From the NCBI GenBank assembly GCA_018401435.1, contig JAGYJW010000005.1, positions 62,001 through 126,000 on the forward strand: a DNA stretch of 64,000 bases, written 5' to 3'. The notes under the pieces are model-generated. The model worked only from the letters and a program-made list of their open reading frames with translations, made no database searches and had not been told where the DNA came from. Source of the stretch: Deltaproteobacteria bacterium (lineage in GTDB: Bacteria > Myxococcota_A > UBA796 > UBA2385). Positions within the stretch are counted from its first letter, which is position 1. Every line of letters begins with the position of its first letter. A program made the position numbers and the translations under genes. Below are positions 1-8,092 of this stretch, piece by piece.

Positions 1-1
1 C

Positions 2-787
2 CTCACCTATGTGATCTTCAGCTTGGAGTGCCTGCAGGAGCGCCTGGAGAGAGTCGGCACCGAACCCGCCACATCCCTCGCCGCCGACATCCAGACCGAG
101 CTCGCGAGCGCACTGATGGGGACGCGTATGATCGCCGAACTGGTGCAGCTCTTGCGCGTCCCAAGTGACAGCCCTGGTACCGACGCGGCCCCTCCACAAC
201 AGCCGATCTTCAGCAACCTGCACGAGGCGGCTCAGCGCGCGATCCAGATCACCAAGGCGGGCCTCCCCATCAGCCTCGATGTCGCAAATCACATCTCCCC
301 CAGCCTGGCCCCCATCGGGATGGCCCTTGGCCCGATCACCCAGATCCTCATCAACCTCCTCGCCAATAGCGCCGACGCCATCGCCGGAACCCGACGGCGG
401 CAGGGCCGCGTGGATCTTCGTGCATACCAGCGTGGCGGCCGAATCCACCTGCGAGTCCAAGACGACGGACCCGGCGTGCAGTCCGGCATGGATGTGCGCA
501 TCTTCGATGAGCTGGTGACCACCAAGGCCGACCAGGGTGGAAGCGGGCTGGGCTTGCGCATCGTGTCCAACCTGCTGGCGGCCGCTGGCGGGAGCATCCA
601 GTTGATCCCCACGGAGCAAGGCGCCTGTTTCGAGGTCCAGCTCCCTGTCGCCGCCCAGAGAGATGCCGTCCTGCACAGCGACCTCCCCGCCGACTGCCCC
701 GCAGCCACCAGCCACGTCGAGATCTCACGCTCCTGGGCGACCTCGCTCGGATCCGCCGCGCAGTCGACGCGCTTTCCGACGGGTTGA
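2..787 (+). CDS. Sensor histidine kinase, C-terminal part (5' end outside window)
   Basis: The reading frame is open to the left edge, so the start codon and any sensor domain lie outside the window. What remains is the dimerisation region followed by a GHKL ATPase domain. The N box reads NLLANSADAI, followed by a DDGPGV box and a GGSGLGLRIVSNLL box, all typical of NtrB/PAS-type kinases that autophosphorylate a histidine. The H box is not clearly visible in the part present. About 35 residues after the ATPase domain are low-complexity and unlike the family. It is convergent with the response regulator just downstream (64-bp gap), a likely but unproven partner. Call is secure; the signal sensed cannot be inferred. 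Confidence 0.85.
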   Translation, partial: LTYVIFSLECLQERLERVGTEPATSLAADIQTELASALMGTRMIAELVQLLRVPSDSPGTDAAPPQQPIFSNLHEAAQRAIQITKAGLPISLDVANHISPSLAPIGMALGPITQILINLLANSADAIAGTRRRQGRVDLRAYQRGGRIHLRVQDDGPGVQSGMDVRIFDELVTTKADQGGSGLGLRIVSNLLAAAGGSIQLIPTEQGACFEVQLPVAAQRDAVLHSDLPADCPAATSHVEISRSWATSLGSAAQSTRFPTG

Positions 788-850
788 CGGCACGAGCGGC
801 TCGGAGGCCCAACCCACCATCCCGGGTGATCCGACCGGCCAAAAGGACGG

Positions 851-1486
851 TCAGCCCAGCGTCGTGAGCCCGTGGCGGATCGCATACTTGGTGAGCTCTG
901 CCACAGAGTTCAGCTTCAGTTTGCGCATGACCTGGATCCGGAATGCGTGCACCGTCTTGTCGCTGATTCCCAGCTCCGCTGCGATCTCTTTGGCATTCTG
1001 CCCATTGGCGATGTACTGAAGAACCTCGCGCTCCCGGGGCGAGAGCAGGGGCCCCGCTGCACCGCTACTTCCAAGCACCTCATCGATCATCACGCCCGAC
1101 ACCTCGGGGCTGATGAAGGAGCCACCGCCTGCGACGGCCGAGACGGCCTCCCGGATGCGTTCCGGGCTGGCGGTCTTGAGCAGGTAGCCCGCAGCCCCGG
1201 CCCGGAAAGCCTCCACCACGTGGTCCCGACCCGTGTGCATCGACAGCATCAAGATGCGGCCGGGCTGACCGCCATCCGTCCATCGGCGGGCGAATTCGAT
1301 CCCGTTGAGCCCAGGCATGGCGACATCGACAATCAAGACATCCGGCCCCGTCTCCAGCGCGACCTTCAGGGCCTCGTCACCAGCGGCGGCTTCTCCCACG
1401 ACCGCAAAGAGGGGGGACGCTTCGAGGGACGCGCGGACGCCGTCCCGAATGATGCGGTGGTCATCGACGATCACAACACGGATCAT
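851..1486 (-). CDS. NarL/FixJ-type response regulator
   Basis: A 211-residue, full-length two-domain regulator. Residues 1-120 form a receiver domain with the acidic pair VDDH near the N-terminus and the phosphoacceptor Asp in the VDVAMPG stretch (about residue 53). Residues 145-210 form a LuxR-type helix-turn-helix starting LSPREREVLQYIANG and containing the recognition helix segment AAELGISDKTVHAF. Phosphorylation should promote dimerisation and promoter binding. The kinase at the left edge is the obvious candidate partner because the two genes converge. The start ATG at 1486 gives the canonical N-terminus MIRVVIVDDH. Confidence 0.93.
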   Translation of the reverse strand: MIRVVIVDDHRIIRDGVRASLEASPLFAVVGEAAAGDEALKVALETGPDVLIVDVAMPGLNGIEFARRWTDGGQPGRILMLSMHTGRDHVVEAFRAGAAGYLLKTASPERIREAVSAVAGGGSFISPEVSGVMIDEVLGSSGAAGPLLSPREREVLQYIANGQNAKEIAAELGISDKTVHAFRIQVMRKLKLNSVAELTKYAIRHGLTTLG

Positions 1487-1848
1487 GGACCGGCAACCAA
1501 GGGAGGAACGCGTGAGGCGCAGACCCTACACCAGCAGCGCCGTGACAAGGCGTCACCACTTGCAACGACCTTCAACGGCCGCAGACCCGGCTCAGCCCTG
1601 CCGGGCACGAGCAGCCGCCGCCGGCAGCCGTCCCTCAAAACCCAGCTCCGCCACGGTGCCGCGGATGGCGACGACCTGACCAGGATGGGGGACGGGAGCG
1701 GACATCGAAGGACCGACCCTGCCGCATATGCGGCAACCATCCCAACTTCACAGGCGCCTGCCGGAGTCCAGTCCCCAACGCCGAGACGGCCCGAGGTGAA
1801 TGCTCCACCTCAGGCCGATGCTCGTTCGGGCGGGGCGCCCGGTCAGGC
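1487..1848. other. Intergenic region with a 16-bp perfect palindrome
   Basis: No convincing gene is seen in these 362 bases between the response regulator start and the end of the MopE-like lipoprotein gene. A short open frame on the minus strand (1483-1740, 85 codons) has no recognisable domain and an Arg/Ser/Pro composition typical of an anti-sense shadow. The region holds a perfect palindrome, TGCCGCATATGCGGCA at 1720-1735, that could be an operator for the divergent regulator gene or a cruciform. Confidence 0.5.
1720..1735. repeat. 16-bp perfect palindrome, possible operator
   Basis: TGCCGCATATGCGGCA is identical to its own reverse complement. It lies about 235 bp upstream of the NarL-type regulator gene and about 115 bp past the end of the MopE-like gene. 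It has no loop and no T tract, so it is a poor terminator; a dimeric transcription factor site is more likely. Function is unknown. Confidence 0.4.
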
Positions 1849-3084
1849 TCAGGGGCAGACCGTCAGGCGGTCCACATCCATGCCCAACTTGTAGGTGCGC
1901 AGGCCCACCGAACCCCAGGCGTAGCTGTGGTCTTCCAAGGTCAGGACCGGCTCACCGTCGATGCTCACGTCGAAGTGGCTGCCCTTGGCCACCACCCGCA
2001 GGCTCACCCACTGCTCCGGCTCCAGCGCGACCTTGGCCGAAGCGAGGGCCCGCCAGCCCGGCGACATCTTGCCAAAGACCACCTTGTCGGCGCCGGGGTA
2101 GAGCCCCACATAGTAGGCCTGCTGGCTGTCGTTGCGGGCGTCGCCCGGCTCCTGGATGCGCAGCAGGATGCCCGCGTCGCCACTGTTTCCGGCCACCTGG
2201 ATGCGGGCCTCCACCAGGGTGTCGGTCCACTCGCGATCCTCCAGCCAGATGGCCTCGCCGGGATGGGTCGGACGGTTGGACATCACGGCCCCCTGCATGC
2301 CGTCGGTCAAGGCCCACTCGCCGGCGATCACCTCCCACAGGGCATCCACCTCGTCAAAGCGGGTGTCGAAGAGGGCATCGCCGCAGGCCGGATCCAGGGG
2401 CATGGCATCCCAGGCGTCTCCCACGCCGTCATCATCGCTGTCCATATCGTAGGGGTCGGTGATCACGCCCTGGGTGGCGCCCACCTCCTCATCCCCATTG
2501 GTCAGGCCGTCGCCATCGATGTCGGGGTCGGCGCAGTTGACCCGCCCGTCGCGGTCCAGGTCCAGCTCGGTGGCGGGCAGGCCGCCATCGCAGTCGTTGT
2601 CGATGCCATCGCAGATCTCGTCTGCACCGGGGTAGGACTGCGCGTCGCGGTCGTCGCAGTCGCTGTCGTCTTCCACCCGGTCAAAGGGCAGCTCACAGGT
2701 GACGATGCCGCTGCCGGGCTCGCCAAAGCCATCGGCGTCGTCGTCATCGAAGCTCAGCACGCCGTCCACCGGATCGTCGTCGACCCCGCCGCTGCAGTCG
2801 TTGTCCTTGCCGTCGCAGACCTCTTCCCCTTCCGGCGAGATGCTGGCGTCCAGGTCGTTGCAGTCCGCCATCTGGCCCGGCAAGGCCGGCGAGAAGTAGC
2901 CGTCTCCGTCGCGGTCCATGGGCACCTTCACCCCCCCCTCGAAGTCGGGCTTGTCTTGCCCCTCCTCGACAAGGGGGGCGCCGGTATCGGCCGACTCGCC
3001 AGCGGCGCCCTTGGAGGCGACCTCGGGGCTGCAGGCGGCGGCGAGGACGAGGGCGGACAGCAGGCTGAAGCGGATGGGGGTCAT
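1849..3084 (-). CDS. MopE-type metal-binding lipoprotein with ConA-like C-terminal domain
   Basis: 411 residues. The N-terminus has a lipoprotein signal peptide ending in AAAC at about residue 18, so it is probably exported and lipid-anchored. Residues 55-200 carry two putative metal-binding motifs of the MopE type, with CDGKDNDCSG and CDGIDNDCDG cores. Asp-rich thrombospondin type 3 repeats follow (DIDGDGLTNGDE, DSDDDGVGD). Residues 235-411 look like a concanavalin-like/3-keto-disaccharide-hydrolase jelly roll, which commonly binds glycans; no catalytic residues can be assigned. The ATG at 3084 is preceded by GGAG. A consensus sigma-54 promoter sits about 50-63 bp upstream, so expression should depend on an enhancer-binding activator. 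Confidence 0.82.
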   Translation of the reverse strand: MTPIRFSLLSALVLAAACSPEVASKGAAGESADTGAPLVEEGQDKPDFEGGVKVPMDRDGDGYFSPALPGQMADCNDLDASISPEGEEVCDGKDNDCSGGVDDDPVDGVLSFDDDDADGFGEPGSGIVTCELPFDRVEDDSDCDDRDAQSYPGADEICDGIDNDCDGGLPATELDLDRDGRVNCADPDIDGDGLTNGDEEVGATQGVITDPYDMDSDDDGVGDAWDAMPLDPACGDALFDTRFDEVDALWEVIAGEWALTDGMQGAVMSNRPTHPGEAIWLEDREWTDTLVEARIQVAGNSGDAGILLRIQEPGDARNDSQQAYYVGLYPGADKVVFGKMSPGWRALASAKVALEPEQWVSLRVVAKGSHFDVSIDGEPVLTLEDHSYAWGSVGLRTYKLGMDVDRLTVCP

Positions 3085-3132
3085 GGGAGGCTCCGGGGTG
3101 GTTTCGGACCGAATGGTCGAACCGTTCCAAAA

Positions 3133-3147
3133 GCAAGAGCCGTGCCA
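3133..3147 (-). promoter_or_regulatory. Sigma-54 (-24/-12) promoter of the MopE-type lipoprotein gene
   Basis: Reading the minus strand from 3147: TGGCACGGCTCTTGCTTTT. The first 15 bases match the RpoN consensus TGGCACG-N4-TTGCW at every fixed position. The -24 GG and -12 GC have the required 10-base spacing. The predicted start of transcription, near 3121, leaves a leader of about 37 bases before the ATG at 3084, with a GGAG ribosome site. The activator is not identified; the window contains two (RtcR and the NtrC-type regulator), but others in the genome are equally possible. Confidence 0.82.
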
Positions 3148-3310
3148 GCCGAAAATACTGCATTCTCAACGAAATGGCGCGCCAATCGTCTCGAAACCGA
3201 ACGCTGATGTGCCATCGCGGGATCGCCCGACCTTCGCCCGGCCCGTCAATCGGCGCGGGCGACGGCCACCCCACCACCCCTTCTGGGGCAGCCGGAAGAA
3301 TGCTGCGCCA

Positions 3311-4243
3311 TCAGCGCAGGCTGTAGCTGCCCCACAAGAAGAAGGCCGCGTCCTCGCCCTGCCCGCGGATCAGCAGGGCCAGCTCGCTGCCCTTGCGCTG
3401 GGCCCAGGCCTCTCCGATGTCCACCCGCTCGCGGTAGGCCCAACCGCAGTCGCAGACATCGCCCAGGTCTTCGATATAGGTGCAATCCTCCTCGACTTTC
3501 ACCGATCCGCTCCAGAGCACATCGGCCGGATCCAGGGCCACCCGCTCGCCCTCTGGCAGGTCGGTGACCGACAGGCGCAGGGTCTGTGCGCCATAGGCCA
3601 CATCGCTGGGATGGCCATCCAGCCGCTCATTGCTGTTGTCGCATTCATAGCCGTAGGAGGTCTCGGCTCGGTAGCCGCCCCCGTCGGAGAGGAACTCCAA
3701 CCCGGTGATCACGAAGCTCACCCGCTGGCCCACGGTGCCGATGCAGCCATCGAAGGGGAAGCTGGGGCCGGGCATCACGCACTCCCCGCGGGCCAGCGCC
3801 GTCTCGCAGACATCCACATAGACCAGGGCGCCGATATTGGCGCTCTCGATGGCGAAGGAGCGCGGGTAGCCGTGGCTCTCGGCGGCAAGCAGCTCACCGG
3901 TCAAGGAGGACCGGTAGAGGGGCGAAGGCACGGTGCTCCCGGGCCAGCCCACCAGCTCACCCTCGTCGAGGAAGGGGTCGCCCCCGGTGCTGCCGCCCAC
4001 ATAGACATAGGCCAGGCCAGCCGATCCGTCGGCGGCTTGCAGGTCGCCGTCACAGCTGGCCGGCAGCACGGCGTCCTCCTCCTCGATCCAGGCGCCCTCC
4101 TCCTCGCCCGTTCGCTGAAACCAGCCGTGGGCATTCCACAGCTCCTCGGGCTCCGGATCGGGGCCGGCGCTGTCGTCGGGGTCCTTGCCCCCGTTGCAGG
4201 CGAAGAGCAGAACCGCAACAAGGGCAGGGAGAAGGCGGAACAT
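3311..4243 (-). CDS. Hypothetical lipoprotein
   Basis: 310 residues with a short lipoprotein signal peptide (hydrophobic stretch ending LLFAC, lipid-modified Cys at about residue 16), followed by an Asp/Glu/Pro-rich linker. The mature part has about a dozen cysteines, suggesting a disulfide-bonded extracellular or outer-membrane protein, but I recognise no family. The gene lies on the same strand as the MopE-type lipoprotein, 226 bp upstream of it, and downstream of the LysR-type regulator gene. The start at 4243 is chosen because it gives the signal peptide; a second in-frame-looking ATG lies just upstream without a better ribosome site. Confidence 0.7.
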   Translation of the reverse strand: MFRLLPALVAVLLFACNGGKDPDDSAGPDPEPEELWNAHGWFQRTGEEEGAWIEEEDAVLPASCDGDLQAADGSAGLAYVYVGGSTGGDPFLDEGELVGWPGSTVPSPLYRSSLTGELLAAESHGYPRSFAIESANIGALVYVDVCETALARGECVMPGPSFPFDGCIGTVGQRVSFVITGLEFLSDGGGYRAETSYGYECDNSNERLDGHPSDVAYGAQTLRLSVTDLPEGERVALDPADVLWSGSVKVEEDCTYIEDLGDVCDCGWAYRERVDIGEAWAQRKGSELALLIRGQGEDAAFFLWGSYSLR

Positions 4244-4317
4244 TCATGCTCACGTTGCAGGAGGAGACCCAACATAGTCGGCTTTGGGCCCATGCCGCCA
4301 CTGAGCCGACAGCGGAC

Positions 4318-5214
4318 TCAGAGCCCCAGCAGCTGCCGGACCACCGCGTGGCTGGGCTGCCGTTGCAGGGTGGTGGCGAAGACCCGCTCCTCCACCCCCT
4401 CCAGCAAAGCCACCGGGACGACGCCATAGCTGCCCACCAGCTCGTCTTCGACGCGGGTGGGCATGGCGAATGCGCCCACCCCGGCGCGCCCCAGGGTCTT
4501 GAGCAGGGCGCTGTCATCCAGCTCGGCCACCACCAGGGGACGCAGGGAGCGCTCCGCAAACCAGCGGTCCAAGCTGCGCCGCAGGGTCGTCCCGTCCGAA
4601 GGCAAGAGAATGGGCGCGCCGCCGAGGCTCTCTGGGAAGCCCTTCTTGAGCGCCTGGGCCGCTGAAGGTCGCGCATACAGGGCCACCGGGCTGCGCGAGA
4701 TGGGGTGGGTGAAGGCCCGCAGGCCCCGGGCCAGGCCGACAGGCGCATCGGTCAGCACCACATCCAGGTCATGGACCGCGAGGTCGGCCACCAGGCGCTC
4801 GGCAGAAGCGGCCCGGCAGATCAGGTGAACCGACGGGCCCCCCGCCAGCGCTGGCTCCAGGAAGCGCCAGGCCACCAGCTTGGGCAACACATCGGCCACC
4901 CCCACCCGCAGCTGCACCGGACCGGCGCCGGCATCGCCCTGGCGCACCCGCTCGGTCAGCTCCTGGCCGGTGTTGAAGATGCGATCGGCATAGGACAGGC
5001 TGGTGCGGCCCAGCTCCGTCAACACCAGGCCCCGGCCCCGGCGATGCAAGAGCGGCTGCCCGAACTGCTCCTCCAGCAGCTTGAGCTGCGCCGACACGGT
5101 GGAGGGGGAGAGGCGGAGCTTCTTGGCGGCCCGGGTCAGGGAGCCCTCGTGGGCGACCAGCCAGAAGTACTGGAGGTGATGGTAGTTGAGCGAGTCCACT
5201 TCGCTTTTCCACAA
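4318..5214 (-). CDS. LysR-family regulator, NhaR-like
   Basis: 298 residues, the standard length for a LysR regulator. Residues 8-70 form the winged helix-turn-helix: the start SLNYHHLQYFWLVAHEGSLT and the recognition segment LSPSTVSAQLKLLEEQFG match the NhaR subgroup, which responds to sodium/alkaline stress in enterobacteria. The remaining 220 residues are the effector-binding region. It is divergent from the isocitrate dehydrogenase gene with an AT-rich 80-bp interval, so it may regulate itself and the icd-cysD pair; that target is inference. A GTG 15 bases downstream is an alternative start. Confidence 0.88.
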   Translation of the reverse strand: MWKSEVDSLNYHHLQYFWLVAHEGSLTRAAKKLRLSPSTVSAQLKLLEEQFGQPLLHRRGRGLVLTELGRTSLSYADRIFNTGQELTERVRQGDAGAGPVQLRVGVADVLPKLVAWRFLEPALAGGPSVHLICRAASAERLVADLAVHDLDVVLTDAPVGLARGLRAFTHPISRSPVALYARPSAAQALKKGFPESLGGAPILLPSDGTTLRRSLDRWFAERSLRPLVVAELDDSALLKTLGRAGVGAFAMPTRVEDELVGSYGVVPVALLEGVEERVFATTLQRQPSHAVVRQLLGL

Positions 5215-5294
5215 GTGCGCGGTTTCTATTTTCTAATATTCAAAACAATAGCAGCTGGGTAGAGCAGTGGCGAGACCCCACCCAGGAGTCCCTC
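5215..5294. promoter_or_regulatory. Divergent regulatory region between LysR gene and icd
   Basis: This short interval is strikingly AT-rich for this DNA. It contains an interrupted inverted repeat, CTATT (5226-5230) and AATAG (5247-5251), around the A/T core, as expected for a LysR site. A TAATAT at 5234-5239 could be the -10 element for rightward transcription. GGAG at about 5283-5286 is a good ribosome site for the dehydrogenase ATG at 5295. Confidence 0.5.
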
Positions 5295-6743
5295 ATGGAG
5301 ATCGCAGTCGCCCGCGGAGATGGCATCGGCCCCGAGATCATGGAGGCCGTCCTGTCGGTCTTCGACGCAGCCGGCGTGCCCCTGAGCTACCACGATGTGG
5401 AGATGGGCAAGGAGGTCTACGAGCGGGGCCTCACCGCCGGCATGACCGAGGAGACGCGCGAGGTGGTCGAAGGCTGCGGGGTGCTCTTCAAGGGGCCCCT
5501 GGAGACCCCCACAGGCAAGGGCGCAAAGAGCGTCAACGTCACCGCCCGCAAGCTTTGGAGCACCTACGCAAACAAGCGGGTCTTCAAGACCCTGCCTGGC
5601 GTCGATACGCTCTGGTCCAAGGCCGGGCTGAAGACCGACATCACGATGCTGCGGGAGAATATCGAAGACACCTACGGCGCCATCGAGCACCTGCAGACCC
5701 ACGACGTCGCCCAGTGCCGGCGCTTCATCACCCGCCCCGGCAGCCTGCAGCTGCATCGCACGGCCTTCGAGATCGCGCGCCGCAAGGGCGCCCGCCGCGT
5801 GACCTGCGGCCACAAGGCCAACATCATGAAGCTGACCGATGGGCTCTTCCTGGAGACCTTCTACGAGGTGGCCCGGGACTACCCCGAGCTGCGCTCCGAC
5901 GACCTCATCGTGGACAACCTCGCCATGGCCCTGGCCAGCCGCCCCCAGGAATTCGACGTGGTGGTGCTGCCCAACCTGCAAGGCGACATCCTCAGCGACC
6001 TCTGCGCGGCCCTGGTCGGCGGCCTGGGCTACGCGCCCTCGGCCAACCTGGGCGAACACATCTGCGTCTTCGAGGCGGTTCACGGCACGGCCCCCGACAT
6101 CGCCGGCAAGGGCCTCGCCAACCCCACCGCCCTGCTGCTGAGCGGCTGCATGATGCTGCGCCATGTGGGCCTCGCCCGCAGCGCCGCCCGCATCGAGGCC
6201 GCGGTGGGTCCGGCCCTGCGCGCCCTCTCCCGGCCCCTCGATCTCGGGGTGCCGGCCCCAAGGCCCAGCACCGCGGACTTCACCCGGGCCTTCATCGACA
6301 ACCTGCCCCCTGAAGCCGACTTCGCCCACCTGGTCGACGACCCCGACAACCGGCTGCACATCCCCCCGGTGCTCCAGCCCCAGCGCATGATGTCCACCCC
6401 CAAGCTCCACGCCGAGACCTGCGGCGGCGCGGACCTCTTCGTCGAGTCCACCGAGTCAGCTGAGGCCGTGAGTCGGCGCATCAAGCCCCTTCTGGACGAC
6501 CAGCTGCGCCTCACCATGATCAGCAACCGCGGCACCCAGGTCTGGCCGCTGGCCAGCCGCTTCACCGAGTGCGTGAACCACTACCGGGTGCGCATCGAAG
6601 CCCGGCCGGGGGTGGGGGATCTGTCCGGATCCCAGCTGCTGACCCTGGCCGCCAGCATCGACCCGGTCATCCGCGTGTGCTCCATGGAGATGCTGATGTC
6701 GGTGGGCGAGAACCGGGGATTCTCCCTGGCCCAGGGCCAGTGA
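5295..6743 (+). CDS. icd: Isocitrate dehydrogenase, long form, NAD-type residues
   Basis: 482 residues of the isocitrate/isopropylmalate dehydrogenase family, converting isocitrate to 2-oxoglutarate and CO2 in the TCA cycle. The substrate loop at 72-88 carries the Ser/Asn pair (KSVNVTARK) typical of isocitrate rather than isopropylmalate. LRENIEDTYG at 119-128 supplies catalytic Arg and Tyr, and KANIMKLTDG lies at 174-183. A C-terminal extension of about 135 residues matches the Thermus/Rickettsia long form. The coenzyme loop reads HGTAPDIAG at 263-271: Asp268-Ile269 is the pair seen in NAD-dependent relatives, whereas NADP enzymes have Lys-Tyr. The stop codon overlaps the start of the CysD-like gene (GTGA). 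Confidence 0.92.
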   Translation: MEIAVARGDGIGPEIMEAVLSVFDAAGVPLSYHDVEMGKEVYERGLTAGMTEETREVVEGCGVLFKGPLETPTGKGAKSVNVTARKLWSTYANKRVFKTLPGVDTLWSKAGLKTDITMLRENIEDTYGAIEHLQTHDVAQCRRFITRPGSLQLHRTAFEIARRKGARRVTCGHKANIMKLTDGLFLETFYEVARDYPELRSDDLIVDNLAMALASRPQEFDVVVLPNLQGDILSDLCAALVGGLGYAPSANLGEHICVFEAVHGTAPDIAGKGLANPTALLLSGCMMLRHVGLARSAARIEAAVGPALRALSRPLDLGVPAPRPSTADFTRAFIDNLPPEADFAHLVDDPDNRLHIPPVLQPQRMMSTPKLHAETCGGADLFVESTESAEAVSRRIKPLLDDQLRLTMISNRGTQVWPLASRFTECVNHYRVRIEARPGVGDLSGSQLLTLAASIDPVIRVCSMEMLMSVGENRGFSLAQGQ

Positions 6744-7657
6744 GCCCCCAGGCTCGGCCGCCTTCTCGGTTGTCCAGCCTGGACGCTCTGGAGGCCGAGT
6801 CCATCGCCATCCTTCGCGATGGGGTCTCGGAGCGCCAGCGCCCCGTCCTGCTCTTCTCTGGGGGCAAGGACTCGCTGGTGCTCCTGCACCTCGCGCGCAA
6901 GGCCTTCTGGCCGGCGCCCCCGCCCCTGCCCCTGCTGCATGTCGACACGGGGCACAACTTCGACGAGCTGATCGCCTTTCGGGACGAGACGGTGTCCACC
7001 CTGGGGCTGGACCTGCGGGTGGTATCGGTACAGGAATGGATCGACGACGGGCGGCTGATGGCGCCGCCCGATGGCTCTCGCAACCAGCTCCAGATCCCCG
7101 TTCTCTTGCACGCAATCCAATCCGGCGCTTTTGATGCGGCCTTTGGCGGAGCACGCCGAGACGAGGAGCGAGCCCGGGCCAAGGAGCGCGTGGTGAGCCT
7201 GCGCGACCGCTTTGGACAGTGGGACCCCCGCGCCCAGCGCCCCGAGCCCTGGACGGCATGGAACACCTGCCTGCACAAAGGGGAGAACCTGCGCGTCTTC
7301 CCGCTGTCCAACTGGACCGAGCTGGACGTCTGGACCTATATCGCACGAGAGGGCCTGGCCCTTCCCTCCCTCTACCTCGCGCACCAGCGGCAGGTGGTGC
7401 AGCGAGACGGGCTGCTGCTGGCCCTCCACGCCCTGAACCCCCTGCAGCCGGGTGAGCGTGCAGAGACGGCCCGCGTGCGCTTCCGCACCCTGGGCGATCT
7501 GCCCTCGACAGGCGCGATGCGCTCGGAGGCCGCCACCGTGAGCGCCGTCATCGCCGAGAACCTCATCTCGGCCGTGAGCGAGCGCGGGGTGGGCCGAGGC
7601 GACGACCGGGCGTCGGCCTTCGCCATGGAGGACCGCAAGCGGGAGGGCTACTTCTGA
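6740..7657 (+). CDS. cysD: CysD-like sulfate adenylyltransferase subunit 2 / PAPS-reductase-fold protein
   Basis: The GTG at 6740 overlaps the icd stop by four bases and gives 305 residues, close to the usual 300 of CysD; the frame is open further upstream but that part is a shadow of icd. The N-terminus SSLDALEAESI and the LHLARKAF segment are diagnostic of CysD. The PP-loop SGGKDS at 40-45 binds ATP, and FPLSNWTELDVWTYI is the conserved C-terminal block. CysD makes adenosine phosphosulfate from sulfate and ATP together with the GTPase CysN, but no cysN is adjacent. It may use a remote CysN or have a different adenylylation role. Coupling to icd is unusual. Confidence 0.87.
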   Translation: MSPQARPPSRLSSLDALEAESIAILRDGVSERQRPVLLFSGGKDSLVLLHLARKAFWPAPPPLPLLHVDTGHNFDELIAFRDETVSTLGLDLRVVSVQEWIDDGRLMAPPDGSRNQLQIPVLLHAIQSGAFDAAFGGARRDEERARAKERVVSLRDRFGQWDPRAQRPEPWTAWNTCLHKGENLRVFPLSNWTELDVWTYIAREGLALPSLYLAHQRQVVQRDGLLLALHALNPLQPGERAETARVRFRTLGDLPSTGAMRSEAATVSAVIAENLISAVSERGVGRGDDRASAFAMEDRKREGYF

Positions 7658-7663
7658 GAGGCC

Positions 7664-7960
7664 TCAGGCGTCGCGACGGGTGTTGGCCTCGATCTGCACC
7701 TGGCAGAGCGCGGTCTGGGCGTGCAGACGCAGCAGGAAGGCCTTGGGTCGGGCCACCGCCCAACCCAGGGCCGCCCCCACGACCCCCAGCGCGATGGCTG
7801 GCATCGTCGCCTCTCTCACGTCGGTGAGCGCCATCAGGCCGCAGCCACCGGCGCAGCCCAGCAGGCCCCCCGACAGGGCGTAGAGCAGCTCCAGGCTGCG
7901 GGCCTGGCTGTAGAGGGTGTCGGCCATCTTGGCGATGACACGGGCGTCGTATCGGGCCAT
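7664..7960 (-). CDS. Small membrane protein of unknown function
   Basis: 98 residues starting MARYDARVIAKMADTLYSQA; an earlier start would add nine poorly conserved-looking residues. An amphipathic N-terminal helix precedes two hydrophobic segments (about 32-50 and 57-78), with a short basic loop near the end. No family recognised. It is convergent with the CysD-like gene (six-base gap between stops), so it shares the terminator region with it. The balanced amino-acid composition argues for a real gene. Confidence 0.6.
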   Translation of the reverse strand: MARYDARVIAKMADTLYSQARSLELLYALSGGLLGCAGGCGLMALTDVREATMPAIALGVVGAALGWAVARPKAFLLRLHAQTALCQVQIEANTRRDA

Positions 7961-7985
7961 GGGCAGGCTCGGTTTGGAGGAGGGC

Positions 7986-8057
7986 AAAAAAGCAAAGCGC
8001 GCGGGACCCCACCCGAAGGTGCAGTCAGGAAGGGACGCTGTCCCCCTCCGGGTGGGG
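7986..8057 (-). terminator. Rho-independent terminator of the WYL regulator gene
   Basis: On the minus strand downstream of the stop at 8093, a 9-bp stem (CCCCACCCG at 8007-8015 with CGGGTGGGG at 8049-8057) encloses a small inner hairpin (GGGAC/GTCCC, 8032-8044). It is followed about 15 bases later by a T tract (six A on the plus strand, 7986-7991). The large loop and the distance to the T tract make it imperfect, but the order stem then T run fits a terminator in this orientation. Confidence 0.6.
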
Positions 8058-8092
8058 CCCGGCGCAAGCGGACTCGCCCGAAGGCGCGGAGA

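Noticed and set aside
1483-1740. 85-codon minus-strand open frame upstream of the response regulator
   Set aside because: Arg/Ser/Pro/Leu composition of a shadow frame, no ribosome site, overlaps the regulator start.
7664-7960. Toxin-antitoxin component
   Set aside because: It has two hydrophobic segments but no partner gene, no known family motif and is convergent with cysD, so a membrane protein of unknown function is the safer call.
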